From a virus, in the IMG/VR virus record IMGVR_UViG_3300028590_000052, positions 1 through 37,713 of that record: a DNA stretch of 37,713 nucleotides. One strand, given 5' to 3'. The position numbers and the translations under genes are program-made. Shown in pieces: positions 13,570 to 22,064 of the stretch. Numbering within the stretch: the first letter of the stretch is position 1; every line of letters starts with the position of its first letter. A model generated the notes under the pieces. It was not told where the DNA came from. It worked only from the letters and a program-made list of their open reading frames with translations, and did not search any database.

Positions 13570-15182
13570 TACCACTCCACCCTTAGGAATCCACCGGCAC
13601 CGTCGCCACCATTCCCAGCTGGACCACTATTAACATCAAAGTATATCCCAGCGCCTCCACCGCCTGACGAGCCGAATCCAGTAGCATCTCGACCATCAAG
13701 AACTGAGGCATCAGATTCAGTAGCTGCACGACCTGCACCACCACCGATACCGTAGGGTCCGCTAACCCCTGGTCCACCAGAACCACCAAGATTACCGTCG
13801 TTCCCAAAATTACCATTGGGTAACCCACCAGGGCCACCAGCTGTAGATCCAGAAGGACCTTTGCCGCCTTCGCCTGCCGCACCACCTATCAATGTTACGG
13901 CCCCAAACGTAGTATTGCCGCCCGCTGTACCGTCATTACCGGAAACGTTTACTAATGCACCGGTACCACCTACCCCGCCAGCGCCGATAATACCTGTTAT
14001 AACTTGACCAGGTGTCACTGATATAGCCATAGAGTCAATTGATTCCCCTGCCGCACCTGAGCCTCCACCTCCACCACCTATATAGTCATATGGGGTAGGT
14101 CCAGACGGGTAGCCACCACCTGCGCCACCGCCACCGCCACCCGCCGCACAACCACTAAGGTAGAGTGTAGTTACGTTGTCAGGCACAGTGAAAGCGAATG
14201 GCCCTGGTGTCGAGAAGTTAGCGACCCGTCCTTGGATAGCCTGGTTAGCAATGGTAGCGTTAAGGGTCACCTGGTTGCCAAACAGTATGGCAGAGCCGTT
14301 CATGTCACCTGTCAGAGTCAGCGTAGTGATCTGCGAGTTCACATACAGTAGGGCAGTAGATCCTGTTAATGGGGCATCAAACAAAGGCTCTGGGTTGAAC
14401 GTCAGCCTATAGTTGCTGCTAACCGACGTTATGTTATTCACCGACCTTATGTAGCCATCTTCTAGGGCCACAACGAATTTGCCACTTAATGCAGACAGAA
14501 CCGTGGGATCCAAATCAGACTGTGCAATATCAACGTAATCAACGGTAGCCCCAGTAAGGGTTACTTGTTTGACCAACGTGTAGTTGGTACCTATTGTCCA
14601 ATGATCTGAATCAGCACGGTGGATAAACGATGAATTGCCATTAGAATCAAGCTCGCCTACCAATATGGTTGGTATCTCTGGATTAGCTGACAACGAGGGC
14701 GGATATACATCGGACCACAGGTCTACTTCCCATACAGCAGGAGGCTCTGTGTCCATCGTATTACCAACCTTGAAGATAGCCACCGACTGTTGGAGTTTCA
14801 ATAAGCAGTTGAAAGTATAGGTCGATAAGACGTTGGTCCCCAAGCTAGAATACTTGGTTTCCATATGATCGAAGACGGCTTTAGCAAACATCGTGCCATC
14901 TTCAAGGTACAGGGCAACCTCTCCGAATGTGAAGGGCCCGGCATCTGCAGGAATCTTACACACGATGTTGATCGTATTGTCCCCTGCATACCTATATGAC
15001 GAAGGAGCACCCTCATATAGAAGATTACCATTGAGCCCCGTGTCTGTAGGTAGCGGTGTATAACCCCAAGCAGACCCTATGCGGAAATCAGTTATATGTA
15101 TAAAAGGACCTACCGGAGTGGCTACGGATGCAGCAGCTAGACCAGCATCCGTAACAATAAACAATGGAGTTGAATCAGACAT
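13569..15182 (-). CDS. Glycine-rich tail fibre / adhesin
   Basis: This 537-aa protein has three zones. Residues ~1-140 match the N-terminal domain of P2 gpH-type fibres (ITDFRIGSAWGYTPL, CKIPADAGPFTFGEVALYLEDG, then a K-x-SS-LGTN segment), which attaches the fibre to the baseplate. Residues ~140-330 are a variable beta-rich shaft. From about 340 to the end there is a glycine-rich domain with runs of five or six Gly, GGVGGTG, GGPGGLPNG and a final GDGAGGFLRVEW. Such domains form polyglycine sandwiches in the adhesins of T-even-like phages (gp38 type) and determine host range. The gene lies downstream of the baseplate genes, as gpH does after gpJ and gpI in P2. Confidence 0.87.
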   Translation of the reverse strand: MSDSTPLFIVTDAGLAAASVATPVGPFIHITDFRIGSAWGYTPLPTDTGLNGNLLYEGAPSSYRYAGDNTINIVCKIPADAGPFTFGEVALYLEDGTMFAKAVFDHMETKYSSLGTNVLSTYTFNCLLKLQQSVAIFKVGNTMDTEPPAVWEVDLWSDVYPPSLSANPEIPTILVGELDSNGNSSFIHRADSDHWTIGTNYTLVKQVTLTGATVDYVDIAQSDLDPTVLSALSGKFVVALEDGYIRSVNNITSVSSNYRLTFNPEPLFDAPLTGSTALLYVNSQITTLTLTGDMNGSAILFGNQVTLNATIANQAIQGRVANFSTPGPFAFTVPDNVTTLYLSGCAAGGGGGGAGGGYPSGPTPYDYIGGGGGGSGAAGESIDSMAISVTPGQVITGIIGAGGVGGTGALVNVSGNDGTAGGNTTFGAVTLIGGAAGEGGKGPSGSTAGGPGGLPNGNFGNDGNLGGSGGPGVSGPYGIGGGAGRAATESDASVLDGRDATGFGSSGGGGAGIYFDVNSGPAGNGGDGAGGFLRVEW

Positions 15183-15191
15183 TTAATCCCC

Positions 15192-16286
15192 TTAGAATAG
15201 TCTGCCAGAAATCACATTCAGCGGACGTTGTTGATTATCCCTTGTAAGGCCCGTAAAGTAATTGGTAAGACCCATCGCTGGATCGGCTAATGCCGGGTAC
15301 GTATTCAAATTAGTTTTACCTGGCTGAACTGGTAACGAGGGAACATCCGACCAGCTTAGACTCATTAGTGCGCTGCCATCTGATCCAGCTGATAGACTAC
15401 CACCTGACTGTATGTTGCCCAAGAAGTCCTTATAGAACCGAATGAAGTTTGCCCTCGTTAGAAGAACGTCAGTTGGTGCCCCTGATACAATGGGCACCCA
15501 GTTATATGTAAGTTGAGACGCAAACTGTTCTAGCATATTCGTGCCGGATCGTGCATGCATACCAAACAGACCATATACTGTTGAGGTATCTAGACGGCTT
15601 ACTATGGTGCCATATAGTTGAAGCCTAACAGGTGAGTACGTGGTAGCTATTACAAAGTTACAGTAGTCGCCTACACCAGTACCGGTTGACGGCAACTGTA
15701 TTCTAAGCCCCATTAGATTAAGTGTTAGGTCACCGCCAAAACTAGCGATGCAACCCATCCCCTCCGAGCCTACCGTAAGGGATTGAATAATAGGCCTTAA
15801 GAGGTCGGTCATCACTGCGGGGTCAGCGCCTGCTGGGCCGCCACCGACTGGAATGCGGGCCGAATCGAAATCACCGTACTGCGGATCACCCCAGAACGTT
15901 AGGGTTAAGTTCCCTCGTGCATAGTAGAACTTCGATATGGTAAACGTCTCACCAGCCTTTAGGGCGATAATCGTGTTACCCGTGAAGAGGGGGCCAGCAC
16001 CTGCAGGGCGATGACCTGCGGTCTTAGCATTCAGTTGATCAAGCGCGTACTCCAATGTTTTGTAGGGCGCTGATCTAGAACCGGAGGCAGGGTCATCGAC
16101 ACCGGAAGCCGCGACATAGTAAGCATCGCGGTCCAAGCTATAGCCTGCGTATAGACCATCATCGGCCCGACCCAATAGGTTACCGCCTCGGGCTGATACC
16201 GCTATAGCTGTAGGAAGTAATTCCTCGCCGGGGCCTACTGGACGATGTGTTTTATCCGCGTATATAAGGGGGTTATGAAGAGACAT
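15192..16286 (-). CDS. Baseplate-associated beta-helix-like protein
   Basis: This 364-aa protein is not firmly recognised. Residues ~55-90 contain YYVAASGVDDPASGS...APYKTLEYAL, the pattern that opens many right-handed parallel beta-helix tailspikes and pectate-lyase-like fibre proteins. The following ~200 residues alternate short beta strands (LTLTFWGDPQYGDFDSARI, LTLNLMGLRIQL, VRLQLYGTIV) as a beta-helix would. No catalytic residues can be assigned. It sits between the gpI/gp7-position protein and the glycine-rich fibre, so it may be a short tailspike or a connector on the baseplate. Confidence 0.62.
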   Translation of the reverse strand: MSLHNPLIYADKTHRPVGPGEELLPTAIAVSARGGNLLGRADDGLYAGYSLDRDAYYVAASGVDDPASGSRSAPYKTLEYALDQLNAKTAGHRPAGAGPLFTGNTIIALKAGETFTISKFYYARGNLTLTFWGDPQYGDFDSARIPVGGGPAGADPAVMTDLLRPIIQSLTVGSEGMGCIASFGGDLTLNLMGLRIQLPSTGTGVGDYCNFVIATTYSPVRLQLYGTIVSRLDTSTVYGLFGMHARSGTNMLEQFASQLTYNWVPIVSGAPTDVLLTRANFIRFYKDFLGNIQSGGSLSAGSDGSALMSLSWSDVPSLPVQPGKTNLNTYPALADPAMGLTNYFTGLTRDNQQRPLNVISGRLF

Positions 16287-16289
16287 AGA

Positions 16290-17495
16290 TCACCAGTATG
16301 GAGAAAATTTCCCAGGCTCAATTTCCACGAAGCCCAGAGGATTGACAAGGAAGTTATTACGTCGCGCACCTACCGTTTGGGCTGATACCGCAATGCCGTC
16401 TTTAACTGTATAAGTAGAAGTCGAGAAAGTGGGTATCCGTGTGCTGCTTCTAGAAGACCCTGGTATCTTTGCCCAAGTCACAGGACCATACACTAGATTA
16501 AATTCATTAAACGGCAGTGTGCGACCCATCATTTGGGTACCCAAGATTGCTTGGTCCCTTACTATCCTGTTGAACGTGCTATACACAGGTATTTTCTTGC
16601 CGTCTCCTAGATCGATCCAACCTGTAGGCTGACCCAATAAGAAGGCACTATTGAAGTCAACGTCAACTGAGCCCATAGCAAGGTATGTAGTAGGGAACCA
16701 TTCACCGTTATTTAGTTCATATGTTGGTGGCGCCGTCGTACCATAACTCTTAAAGTTACTGATCGCTATCTCATTGACCACATAGCCTGCTATCGCTACG
16801 ATATCAGCCGTAATGTGATCGGGCTCAAATCGATCAACAATATACATATCAAAGCTGGAATCGATCGACCTTAAAACCAGATTGTAATTGGCTATCTCGT
16901 AGAAGAAAGATTGTAGGGTCCGTATATCTAGGCCTTTCAGACCACCCTTGGCCTCGATTTCCACATGGGTTGTAGGGTACCAAGTACCGCCGTCCCATAT
17001 AGGGGTACCAATACCTGCGTCACCTTCAGGCAAGAAATCGACATAATTTTCGGTCCACAGATTATGGACCCTTAGGTCACTACGCAGGCAATAGTTGATG
17101 AACTCAATGAAGGCTTCCGTACCCTTTTCAAACCAGTAGATGCCAACGAATCGAGCGATGGTCTGATAAGAAGCATCGGTAACGATACCCGCATTCATCA
17201 ACTTCATGCCCAGCATGTTCACCTGCTTGACTACTATATCCCGCTCAGGTACTGTCCACTGGCTAACGTCAACCATCTCCTTTTCCTGAATGGTAAGCTC
17301 CATATCAGGATTCTGGACCCACATGTTTCTCAGGTTACTTACCGCCGTAATCTTATCGTCCACCAAAGGACCATAGACAGCATCCATTGAATTGGCGTAG
17401 TCTGTGAAATAGTCGTTGATAAGTAGATAGGGTGGTAGAAGTGTAGATCGGGGGACCTTAATCCCCAGTCTCTTATTCTGTTTGTATGAATCCAT
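16290..17495 (-). CDS. Baseplate protein downstream of gp6/gpJ (gpI/gp7 position)
   Basis: This 401-aa protein starts at an ATG overlapping the gp6-like stop by one base. No decisive family motif is visible. The N-terminal half is helical, with one stretch (residues ~95-150) rich in hydrophobics and TIARFVGIYWFEKGTEAF. A motif is repeated at roughly residues 168-176 and 265-273: G-[TE]-W-[YF]-P-TT, each followed by a strand. This suggests two copies of a small domain. Gene order J, then this, then fibres is that of P2 (J, I, H) and many large myoviruses, where the product joins the baseplate wedge to the fibres. Confidence 0.6.
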   Translation of the reverse strand: MDSYKQNKRLGIKVPRSTLLPPYLLINDYFTDYANSMDAVYGPLVDDKITAVSNLRNMWVQNPDMELTIQEKEMVDVSQWTVPERDIVVKQVNMLGMKLMNAGIVTDASYQTIARFVGIYWFEKGTEAFIEFINYCLRSDLRVHNLWTENYVDFLPEGDAGIGTPIWDGGTWYPTTHVEIEAKGGLKGLDIRTLQSFFYEIANYNLVLRSIDSSFDMYIVDRFEPDHITADIVAIAGYVVNEIAISNFKSYGTTAPPTYELNNGEWFPTTYLAMGSVDVDFNSAFLLGQPTGWIDLGDGKKIPVYSTFNRIVRDQAILGTQMMGRTLPFNEFNLVYGPVTWAKIPGSSRSSTRIPTFSTSTYTVKDGIAVSAQTVGARRNNFLVNPLGFVEIEPGKFSPYW

Positions 17496-19249
17496 TAGAC
17501 TATCCTACGGGTTGGCGAATTGTCTATCCGTTGCTGGCGCTCTGCAAAGGCTACGGTTACTGTTAGATCACCAAGAACGTTATATCTGATAGGCGTGTTG
17601 ACAATCAGGTTCGGCGGGGGTCCTACAGGGTCGATAGTACCATCGTCCAAGAAAGTCAGCGGATCGGCTGCATCGATTTCCGCTATCAAGCCGATTTGTC
17701 CAGCTTTACGCCCCCACAGCTTGTAGGTCTGTGTATCAGGTATGGGTTGCCAATCTAGCTGAATCGCGTATATGTCCGTAGGCGATATCACTTGAGGGAA
17801 TACCCAGTTAGTGGGCGCACCTTCTTCGCCGTCCATATTGACCGTGGATATGCCATATGCATACATATAGGTACCTAGTTCACCTGCACCTGATACCAAC
17901 GTGAACTTCAGCTGGGGGCTTAGAGGGGCCGTTACTATCATAGGTACCGTAGGTTCGTTTACGATCACATACGACACGGCACCTGCGCCCGCCATACGAC
18001 ACACTCGGTCCAAATCAGACCCATAGAAGTTAGTCATGAGCAGACCAGGTTTCGGCGCAAACAGATTTCTGATGGCTAGTTCACAGTCGGCCTGAACCTT
18101 GGAGAGCACCGCGCTATTAAAACAGAAGACGGATACGCTTACATTGTGAAGCACAGGTATAGGATCAACCCACAGGAATCGAGGCGCATACATCGTTACC
18201 TCCTGCATGAATTCGCAGAAGTCTGTTTTCTGCTGTTGGGTCCACGGTGAGCTAGTTAATCCCGATACCCGTATAACGTTCATCCACTCTAGTGCAGCGG
18301 GATTGATCTCTCGCTGAGCCTGTGTGAATGCGTCAACGATGCCAGGATATACCCCAACAGTAGCACCATACTGGGCTTTGGTAACCGCGCTTTCATATGT
18401 GCCGAATGCGCCACTAGCAAGGTTCTTGTAGGCCAGTATGGGCTTTTCGTTGGCCCCACCTGTAGGATTTGCGGTCACTGTACCACTGATAGCCGGGAAG
18501 CCATCAACTGCTATAGTTTTGCCTACCAGGTTCTCGTTATTGCCATCCTCGCCCTGTGTAATCGGATACCTTACAATCACGTTGTCTGTAATCTTAGGTA
18601 CCGTGCCGAATTGGGCGCTTCCGAATACCAGAAGAAGTCGGCCATCGGCGGCCGTCAAATCCGAATACGCAGGGAGGTTTCTGTAGTTCCACAGGTTACC
18701 AAAGGCTTTGGGTATGATAACGCCATTGACTAGAACCTGCACGTCTCTATCGCTGACCGCAAAGCTATCCTCTTCGCTCAAGAACGTTTGGTTGTCTGTA
18801 CCTAAGCCAGACATTCCGTAGGCCGCTATCTGCCCTTGAAAGAGCGTTATATCTAGAGGCACGTTAGCAACCAAATCAGTTTGATCTCGGGTAAAGTAGT
18901 ATTGACCACCGACTAGGAATTGAGTAAGAGGGTCTAGCGTAGCAGTAACCGGTGAAGTAATGGTCCCCTCTATTGCTGCAGGCAACTTGCGGCTTAACCG
19001 TAGGCCCTGCATTTGAGTAATCGCGCGAATAGCATCATCAGACTGTGCGGTCTCCGCAAAGGCATCTTCATAGGCTCGAACAAGCCGCCCCTGCATGAAG
19101 ACACCAACGGCAGACACAAGCTCAATCAAGGTCTGTGAGGTTTGGGTTGTAAGCGTGCCTTTCCAGACAGGCTTGGTCGTCAAGTAGGTCTCGAACTGAC
19201 TTGCGAAGTCATCGAAATCAGAGGTAAGATCAGAGAGAACTAATGTCAT
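17495..19249 (-). CDS. Baseplate wedge protein, gp6/gpJ family
   Basis: This 584-aa protein carries the Baseplate_J arrangement. An N-terminal helical region (SQTLIELVSAVGVFMQGRLVRAYEDAF, residues ~37-65, and a TQMQGLRLSRKLPAA segment) precedes the typical VNVxxxxxGAxxxGQ-equivalent region around IVRYPITQGEDGNNENLVGKT. It then has the KAQYGATVGVYPGI...WMNVIRVSGLTSSPW block, and a C-terminal part with LHNVSVSVFCFNSAV. In T4 gp6 makes the ring that holds the wedges together. Unusual is an insert near residues 455-545 (GTYMYAYGISTVNMDGEEGAPTNW ... YKLWGRKAG, split here) that looks like a fibronectin-III-like domain. Start overlaps the gp25-like stop (ATGA). Confidence 0.85.
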   Translation of the reverse strand: MTLVLSDLTSDFDDFASQFETYLTTKPVWKGTLTTQTSQTLIELVSAVGVFMQGRLVRAYEDAFAETAQSDDAIRAITQMQGLRLSRKLPAAIEGTITSPVTATLDPLTQFLVGGQYYFTRDQTDLVANVPLDITLFQGQIAAYGMSGLGTDNQTFLSEEDSFAVSDRDVQVLVNGVIIPKAFGNLWNYRNLPAYSDLTAADGRLLLVFGSAQFGTVPKITDNVIVRYPITQGEDGNNENLVGKTIAVDGFPAISGTVTANPTGGANEKPILAYKNLASGAFGTYESAVTKAQYGATVGVYPGIVDAFTQAQREINPAALEWMNVIRVSGLTSSPWTQQQKTDFCEFMQEVTMYAPRFLWVDPIPVLHNVSVSVFCFNSAVLSKVQADCELAIRNLFAPKPGLLMTNFYGSDLDRVCRMAGAGAVSYVIVNEPTVPMIVTAPLSPQLKFTLVSGAGELGTYMYAYGISTVNMDGEEGAPTNWVFPQVISPTDIYAIQLDWQPIPDTQTYKLWGRKAGQIGLIAEIDAADPLTFLDDGTIDPVGPPPNLIVNTPIRYNVLGDLTVTVAFAERQQRIDNSPTRRIV

Positions 19250-19662
19250 GGCTGTTCCAGAAACTGAAGATCAATAGGTGCGCCTGTTAAGGTGTCGACG
19301 CCTGTAATACGAACCTGATAACCAGGTAACGCCGGTATAGCAAGTATGTAGGTCTTGCTATAGTCAAGCTGTATGCGAGGTTCCCAGCGAGCTATCGCTT
19401 GAATCATCGCTATACGCATTGCCGCAGCTGTGGTGTCATCGATAGGCTCCTGCAAGAAATGATGCCACAGAGAGCCATATTCTGGTTGAAATATCTTGCC
19501 TCGGGCCCCTATGGGGCAATTGAACAAATTGTAAAGACTTGAGTTGGATATCGATAATGTATCAGGCAATCGATCAGGCAACGCGTCCACAGTGTACCGA
19601 GTATTAACATCGATCCACGTTGCCCCATTGAGACTCTTTTGGTATTGTGTAGGATTAGCCAT
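19246..19662 (-). CDS. Baseplate wedge protein, gp25/gpW family
   Basis: This 138-aa protein has the family pattern. QPEYGSLWHHFLQEPID (residues ~59-75) is followed by AIARWEPRI with the conserved Glu-Pro-Arg at 94-96. In T4, gp25 nucleates sheath assembly on the wedge, and EPR is its hallmark. Length is in the normal range (T4 gp25 is 132 aa). It lies between PAAR and gp6 genes, the usual order in contractile injection systems. Confidence 0.93.
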   Translation of the reverse strand: MANPTQYQKSLNGATWIDVNTRYTVDALPDRLPDTLSISNSSLYNLFNCPIGARGKIFQPEYGSLWHHFLQEPIDDTTAAAMRIAMIQAIARWEPRIQLDYSKTYILAIPALPGYQVRITGVDTLTGAPIDLQFLEQP

Positions 19663-19666
19663 TTAG

Positions 19667-19930
19667 TCACCCAGCATTAACATCAGAAGAGCCGGCCACT
19701 ATTACGGCACCGCAGCCTGCTACTGCACCGACGGTCACAATAAGCTGACCATTAACACGTTGTGTAGTTGTTACCGCAGTTAAAGCCGTGACACCATGCC
19801 CAGATATAGGACATGCGTGAAGATCGCCCTCACGTGCTACGGCTATACCATTTGCTGCCACGTTTGATGATGCAGATATGATGGTTCCACCGTGGCTAGA
19901 ACCGTCACCTAGTCTTGATATCGCCGGCAT
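19667..19930 (-). CDS. PAAR-domain spike tip
   Basis: This 87-aa protein carries the PAAR signature. It starts PAISRLGDGSSHGG, then has IAVAREGDLHACPISGHG in the middle and ends with an AGSSDVNAG strand. PAAR proteins fold into a zinc-binding cone that sharpens the central spike of contractile tails. His and Cys candidates for metal binding are visible (H13, and H/C in DLHACP). It is encoded one base after the spike gene, its physical partner. Confidence 0.92.
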   Translation of the reverse strand: MPAISRLGDGSSHGGTIISASSNVAANGIAVAREGDLHACPISGHGVTALTAVTTTQRVNGQLIVTVGAVAGCGAVIVAGSSDVNAG

Positions 19931-19931
19931 A

Positions 19932-20588
19932 TTAGTTTAGATTAATTTGAGAACCTGTGATAGTCACAGTACCTGAAGAGGCCACATCGACATTACCTTG
20001 CACGATAATCGATAAGTTCCCCTGCACCATTTTAGCGGCATCACCCATGACCGTCGTTGCTTCGTCTCCTGCTACGGTCTTAGTTGCGTTACGCCCCACC
20101 TCTACGTTTTCATCCCTAACGATGGTCAGCGTTTGATCGCCCTGCGCATTGTATTTCAACGTTGTACCTGAGCTATGGGTGAATTCCCAAGCATTGGTCT
20201 CCATATTAACCCACAGCTCATTACCTGATGGGTCTTTGAAGCCCCAAGTGTGTGGACTGGAGAATTTCGGATTGGGCTTACTATAGTGGGAGGCTTCATA
20301 GAGACCATAGTTAGCATCGCTATTCTGAAGATGAACCCTGACCTCAGAGCCGACTGCAGGCGAACCATAGGTACCATAGCCTTCGCCAATACCGAACGGA
20401 GAATAAGGGTGTGGACCTACCCAGGGTATCTCACCTTCAGCAGGATCCCAAAAGTTAGGTACCTTGACCTTAATGCGATTTTGCCCCAAAGGGTCTGCGT
20501 TATCGACCACCACGCCTACTAGGTAATTCTTCTCTTGGGAGTCTTCTACGGCCTCGCCTATCTGGTCATTTACACTATTGAATCCCAT
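19932..20588 (-). CDS. Central spike, gp5/gpV family (no lysozyme domain)
   Basis: This 218-aa protein has an OB-fold N-terminal domain (about residues 22-108: LVGVVVDNADPLGQNRIKV, IPWVGPH, VGSEVRVHL) typical of gp5/gpV/VgrG. Then comes GFKDPSGNELWVNM and a repetitive C-terminal beta-prism (residues ~135-218, with short repeats ending in VNVASSG-like and TITGSQINLN strands). T4 gp5 has a lysozyme domain between these parts; it is absent here, as in P2 gpV. Wall cutting may instead come from the lytic transglycosylase encoded at 22871-24322. The PAAR tip follows immediately. Confidence 0.9.
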   Translation of the reverse strand: MGFNSVNDQIGEAVEDSQEKNYLVGVVVDNADPLGQNRIKVKVPNFWDPAEGEIPWVGPHPYSPFGIGEGYGTYGSPAVGSEVRVHLQNSDANYGLYEASHYSKPNPKFSSPHTWGFKDPSGNELWVNMETNAWEFTHSSGTTLKYNAQGDQTLTIVRDENVEVGRNATKTVAGDEATTVMGDAAKMVQGNLSIIVQGNVDVASSGTVTITGSQINLN

Positions 20589-20589
20589 A

Positions 20590-21708
20590 TCAGCCCTCTA
20601 CATATTGTTCATTCGTACCGTGACGAGTCACATAAATTTTCTCTGAGTAAGTTGCGCCTCTGATGTAGATTGCCCTTCCGTAGGTAGTGTAGATGCCTGA
20701 ATTGGCTACGTCTTGCGTCGTGTCTTCCTTCTGAATACTAAGATTAACAAGCTCCATGAGATCGAGATTGGTAGCCATCTGAATCAATAGTTCCAAGTTC
20801 TGTGAAAACAGATTACGATACCTTATATTTTGGTACGATGCTTTCTCATAGTTTTGATGCACGTTACCTACGTCAATGGGTCCGAATCTTACGGGCCCTC
20901 GTTGCAACTTGGTCTTCAAGGCTTGGTTATACAAGGGCGCTCTCGAATCCGACTTAAAGGCCAGATTATCGATCTTCGTCTGTATGTTGCCAATCATAGA
21001 CTGAGCATACCGCATGTTCTGATAGCCAGATAATGCATTGTTGAATCCTGATGCGGCTGCCGCTGCTATGTCCACAGCCGTAAAGGCATCTGCTGCATAT
21101 TGGTAGGCCACAATCTTCTTGGTTGCAGGCGGTAGTTTATTGATATTTCGGTACAGCAGCTTGCCACCCAGATTGACACCTAATCCAGTACAGGACTCAT
21201 CATCGATATAACCACATAGAGCTATGTCACGGGCGAACGTTGACCACGATAGATTCTGTGGTACCCATAGTTGTGCGTCATTCGTTGTAGGTCCGTCGTA
21301 AAGCAATCCGCATTTCTCTGCTATAGTCCCCAATACCGAAGAACTGGTGCCCCGTATTGATGTACTGGACGTGGTATTCCAATATAGCGGCGCGTCCCAA
21401 TAGCCAGTTATCTTGTACACATAGGACGCACCATTAAACGTTCGTGTGTGATTAAATTTACGGAACAGGTAGGTTTGTGTATCACTACTACCGCTTTTGA
21501 TGGTAACTCTTATAGGTATACCGTCCTGAAGCCCCATTTTGTCCATAACGTGCTGCACATCAGTGATACCCAAACTTAGTGTTGGCAGCTTGTAGGCAAC
21601 CGACGCGGCAATCAGCAGATAGTCCAGAATGTTGGTGTTCTGTAGGGGGTATTCGCGGTCATCAATGAACACGGAGACCTCTAAGTCTCCTTGTAATAGG
21701 TAACCCAT
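20590..21708 (-). CDS. Baseplate hub, gp27/gpD-like
   Basis: This 372-aa protein lies directly upstream of the spike gene, the normal place for the hub on which the spike sits. The N-terminal part (VSVFIDDREYPL, then IPIRVTIKSGSSDTQTYLFRKF) and the middle (SSVLGTIAEKCGL, WSTFARDIALCGYIDDES) match the alternating strand/helix plan of gpD/gp27 proteins. There the helix 'vl..la...gl' and 'W.fl..ia' are characteristic. Identification is by order and weak pattern; no catalytic function is expected. Confidence 0.78.
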   Translation of the reverse strand: MGYLLQGDLEVSVFIDDREYPLQNTNILDYLLIAASVAYKLPTLSLGITDVQHVMDKMGLQDGIPIRVTIKSGSSDTQTYLFRKFNHTRTFNGASYVYKITGYWDAPLYWNTTSSTSIRGTSSSVLGTIAEKCGLLYDGPTTNDAQLWVPQNLSWSTFARDIALCGYIDDESCTGLGVNLGGKLLYRNINKLPPATKKIVAYQYAADAFTAVDIAAAAASGFNNALSGYQNMRYAQSMIGNIQTKIDNLAFKSDSRAPLYNQALKTKLQRGPVRFGPIDVGNVHQNYEKASYQNIRYRNLFSQNLELLIQMATNLDLMELVNLSIQKEDTTQDVANSGIYTTYGRAIYIRGATYSEKIYVTRHGTNEQYVEG

Positions 21709-21709
21709 G

Positions 21710-22054
21710 TTAGATCACAAAAGCAGGCAACTGGTTATTTTGTTGGGCTGACATATATGCAATAATATCGGCCTTAGCGGGCACCTTCAGAACCATTCCT
21801 GGGTAAACCTCTTGAATAGGATCCTGAAGACCATTATAGGTCAGTAATACACGCCACAAAGAAACATCAGCATACAGTTTATACGCCATACCAGCTAGGT
21901 TAGCCAAATCAGATTCTGTGATTACATAGGTCGAGGTGAATGGTATAGCAAACCGTATATTCTTATAAGCACTCTTGAATACAGAGCGATTGGTTCCCGT
22001 GTTGTCAACAGGCGTATAACGTCCCCAATCATAATCAGTAGATACGTCAGCCAC
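21710..22054 (-). CDS. LysM-type baseplate protein (gp53/gpX-like)
   Basis: This 114-aa protein carries a LysM-like core: ITESDLANLAGMAYKLYADVSLWRVL, split as a helix after a T/S-rich strand, then YNGLQDPIQEVYPGMVLKVP. In phages such small LysM proteins (T4 gp53, P2 gpX) join the wedge to the hub rather than binding peptidoglycan in the cytoplasm. It is located between the hub gene and the 268-aa tail protein. The N-terminal 35 residues are polar and probably strand-forming. Confidence 0.8.
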   Translation of the reverse strand: MADVSTDYDWGRYTPVDNTGTNRSVFKSAYKNIRFAIPFTSTYVITESDLANLAGMAYKLYADVSLWRVLLTYNGLQDPIQEVYPGMVLKVPAKADIIAYMSAQQNNQLPAFVI

Positions 22055-22064
22055 TTATACCTCC

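Noticed and set aside
13597-14160. Open frames on the + strand opposite the glycine-rich fibre
   Set aside because: They encode Pro/Ala-rich products expected from the complement of Gly codons and have no start signals.
19932-20588. Lysozyme domain expected in the spike as in T4 gp5
   Set aside because: The OB-fold passes directly to the beta-prism with no room for a lysozyme domain.
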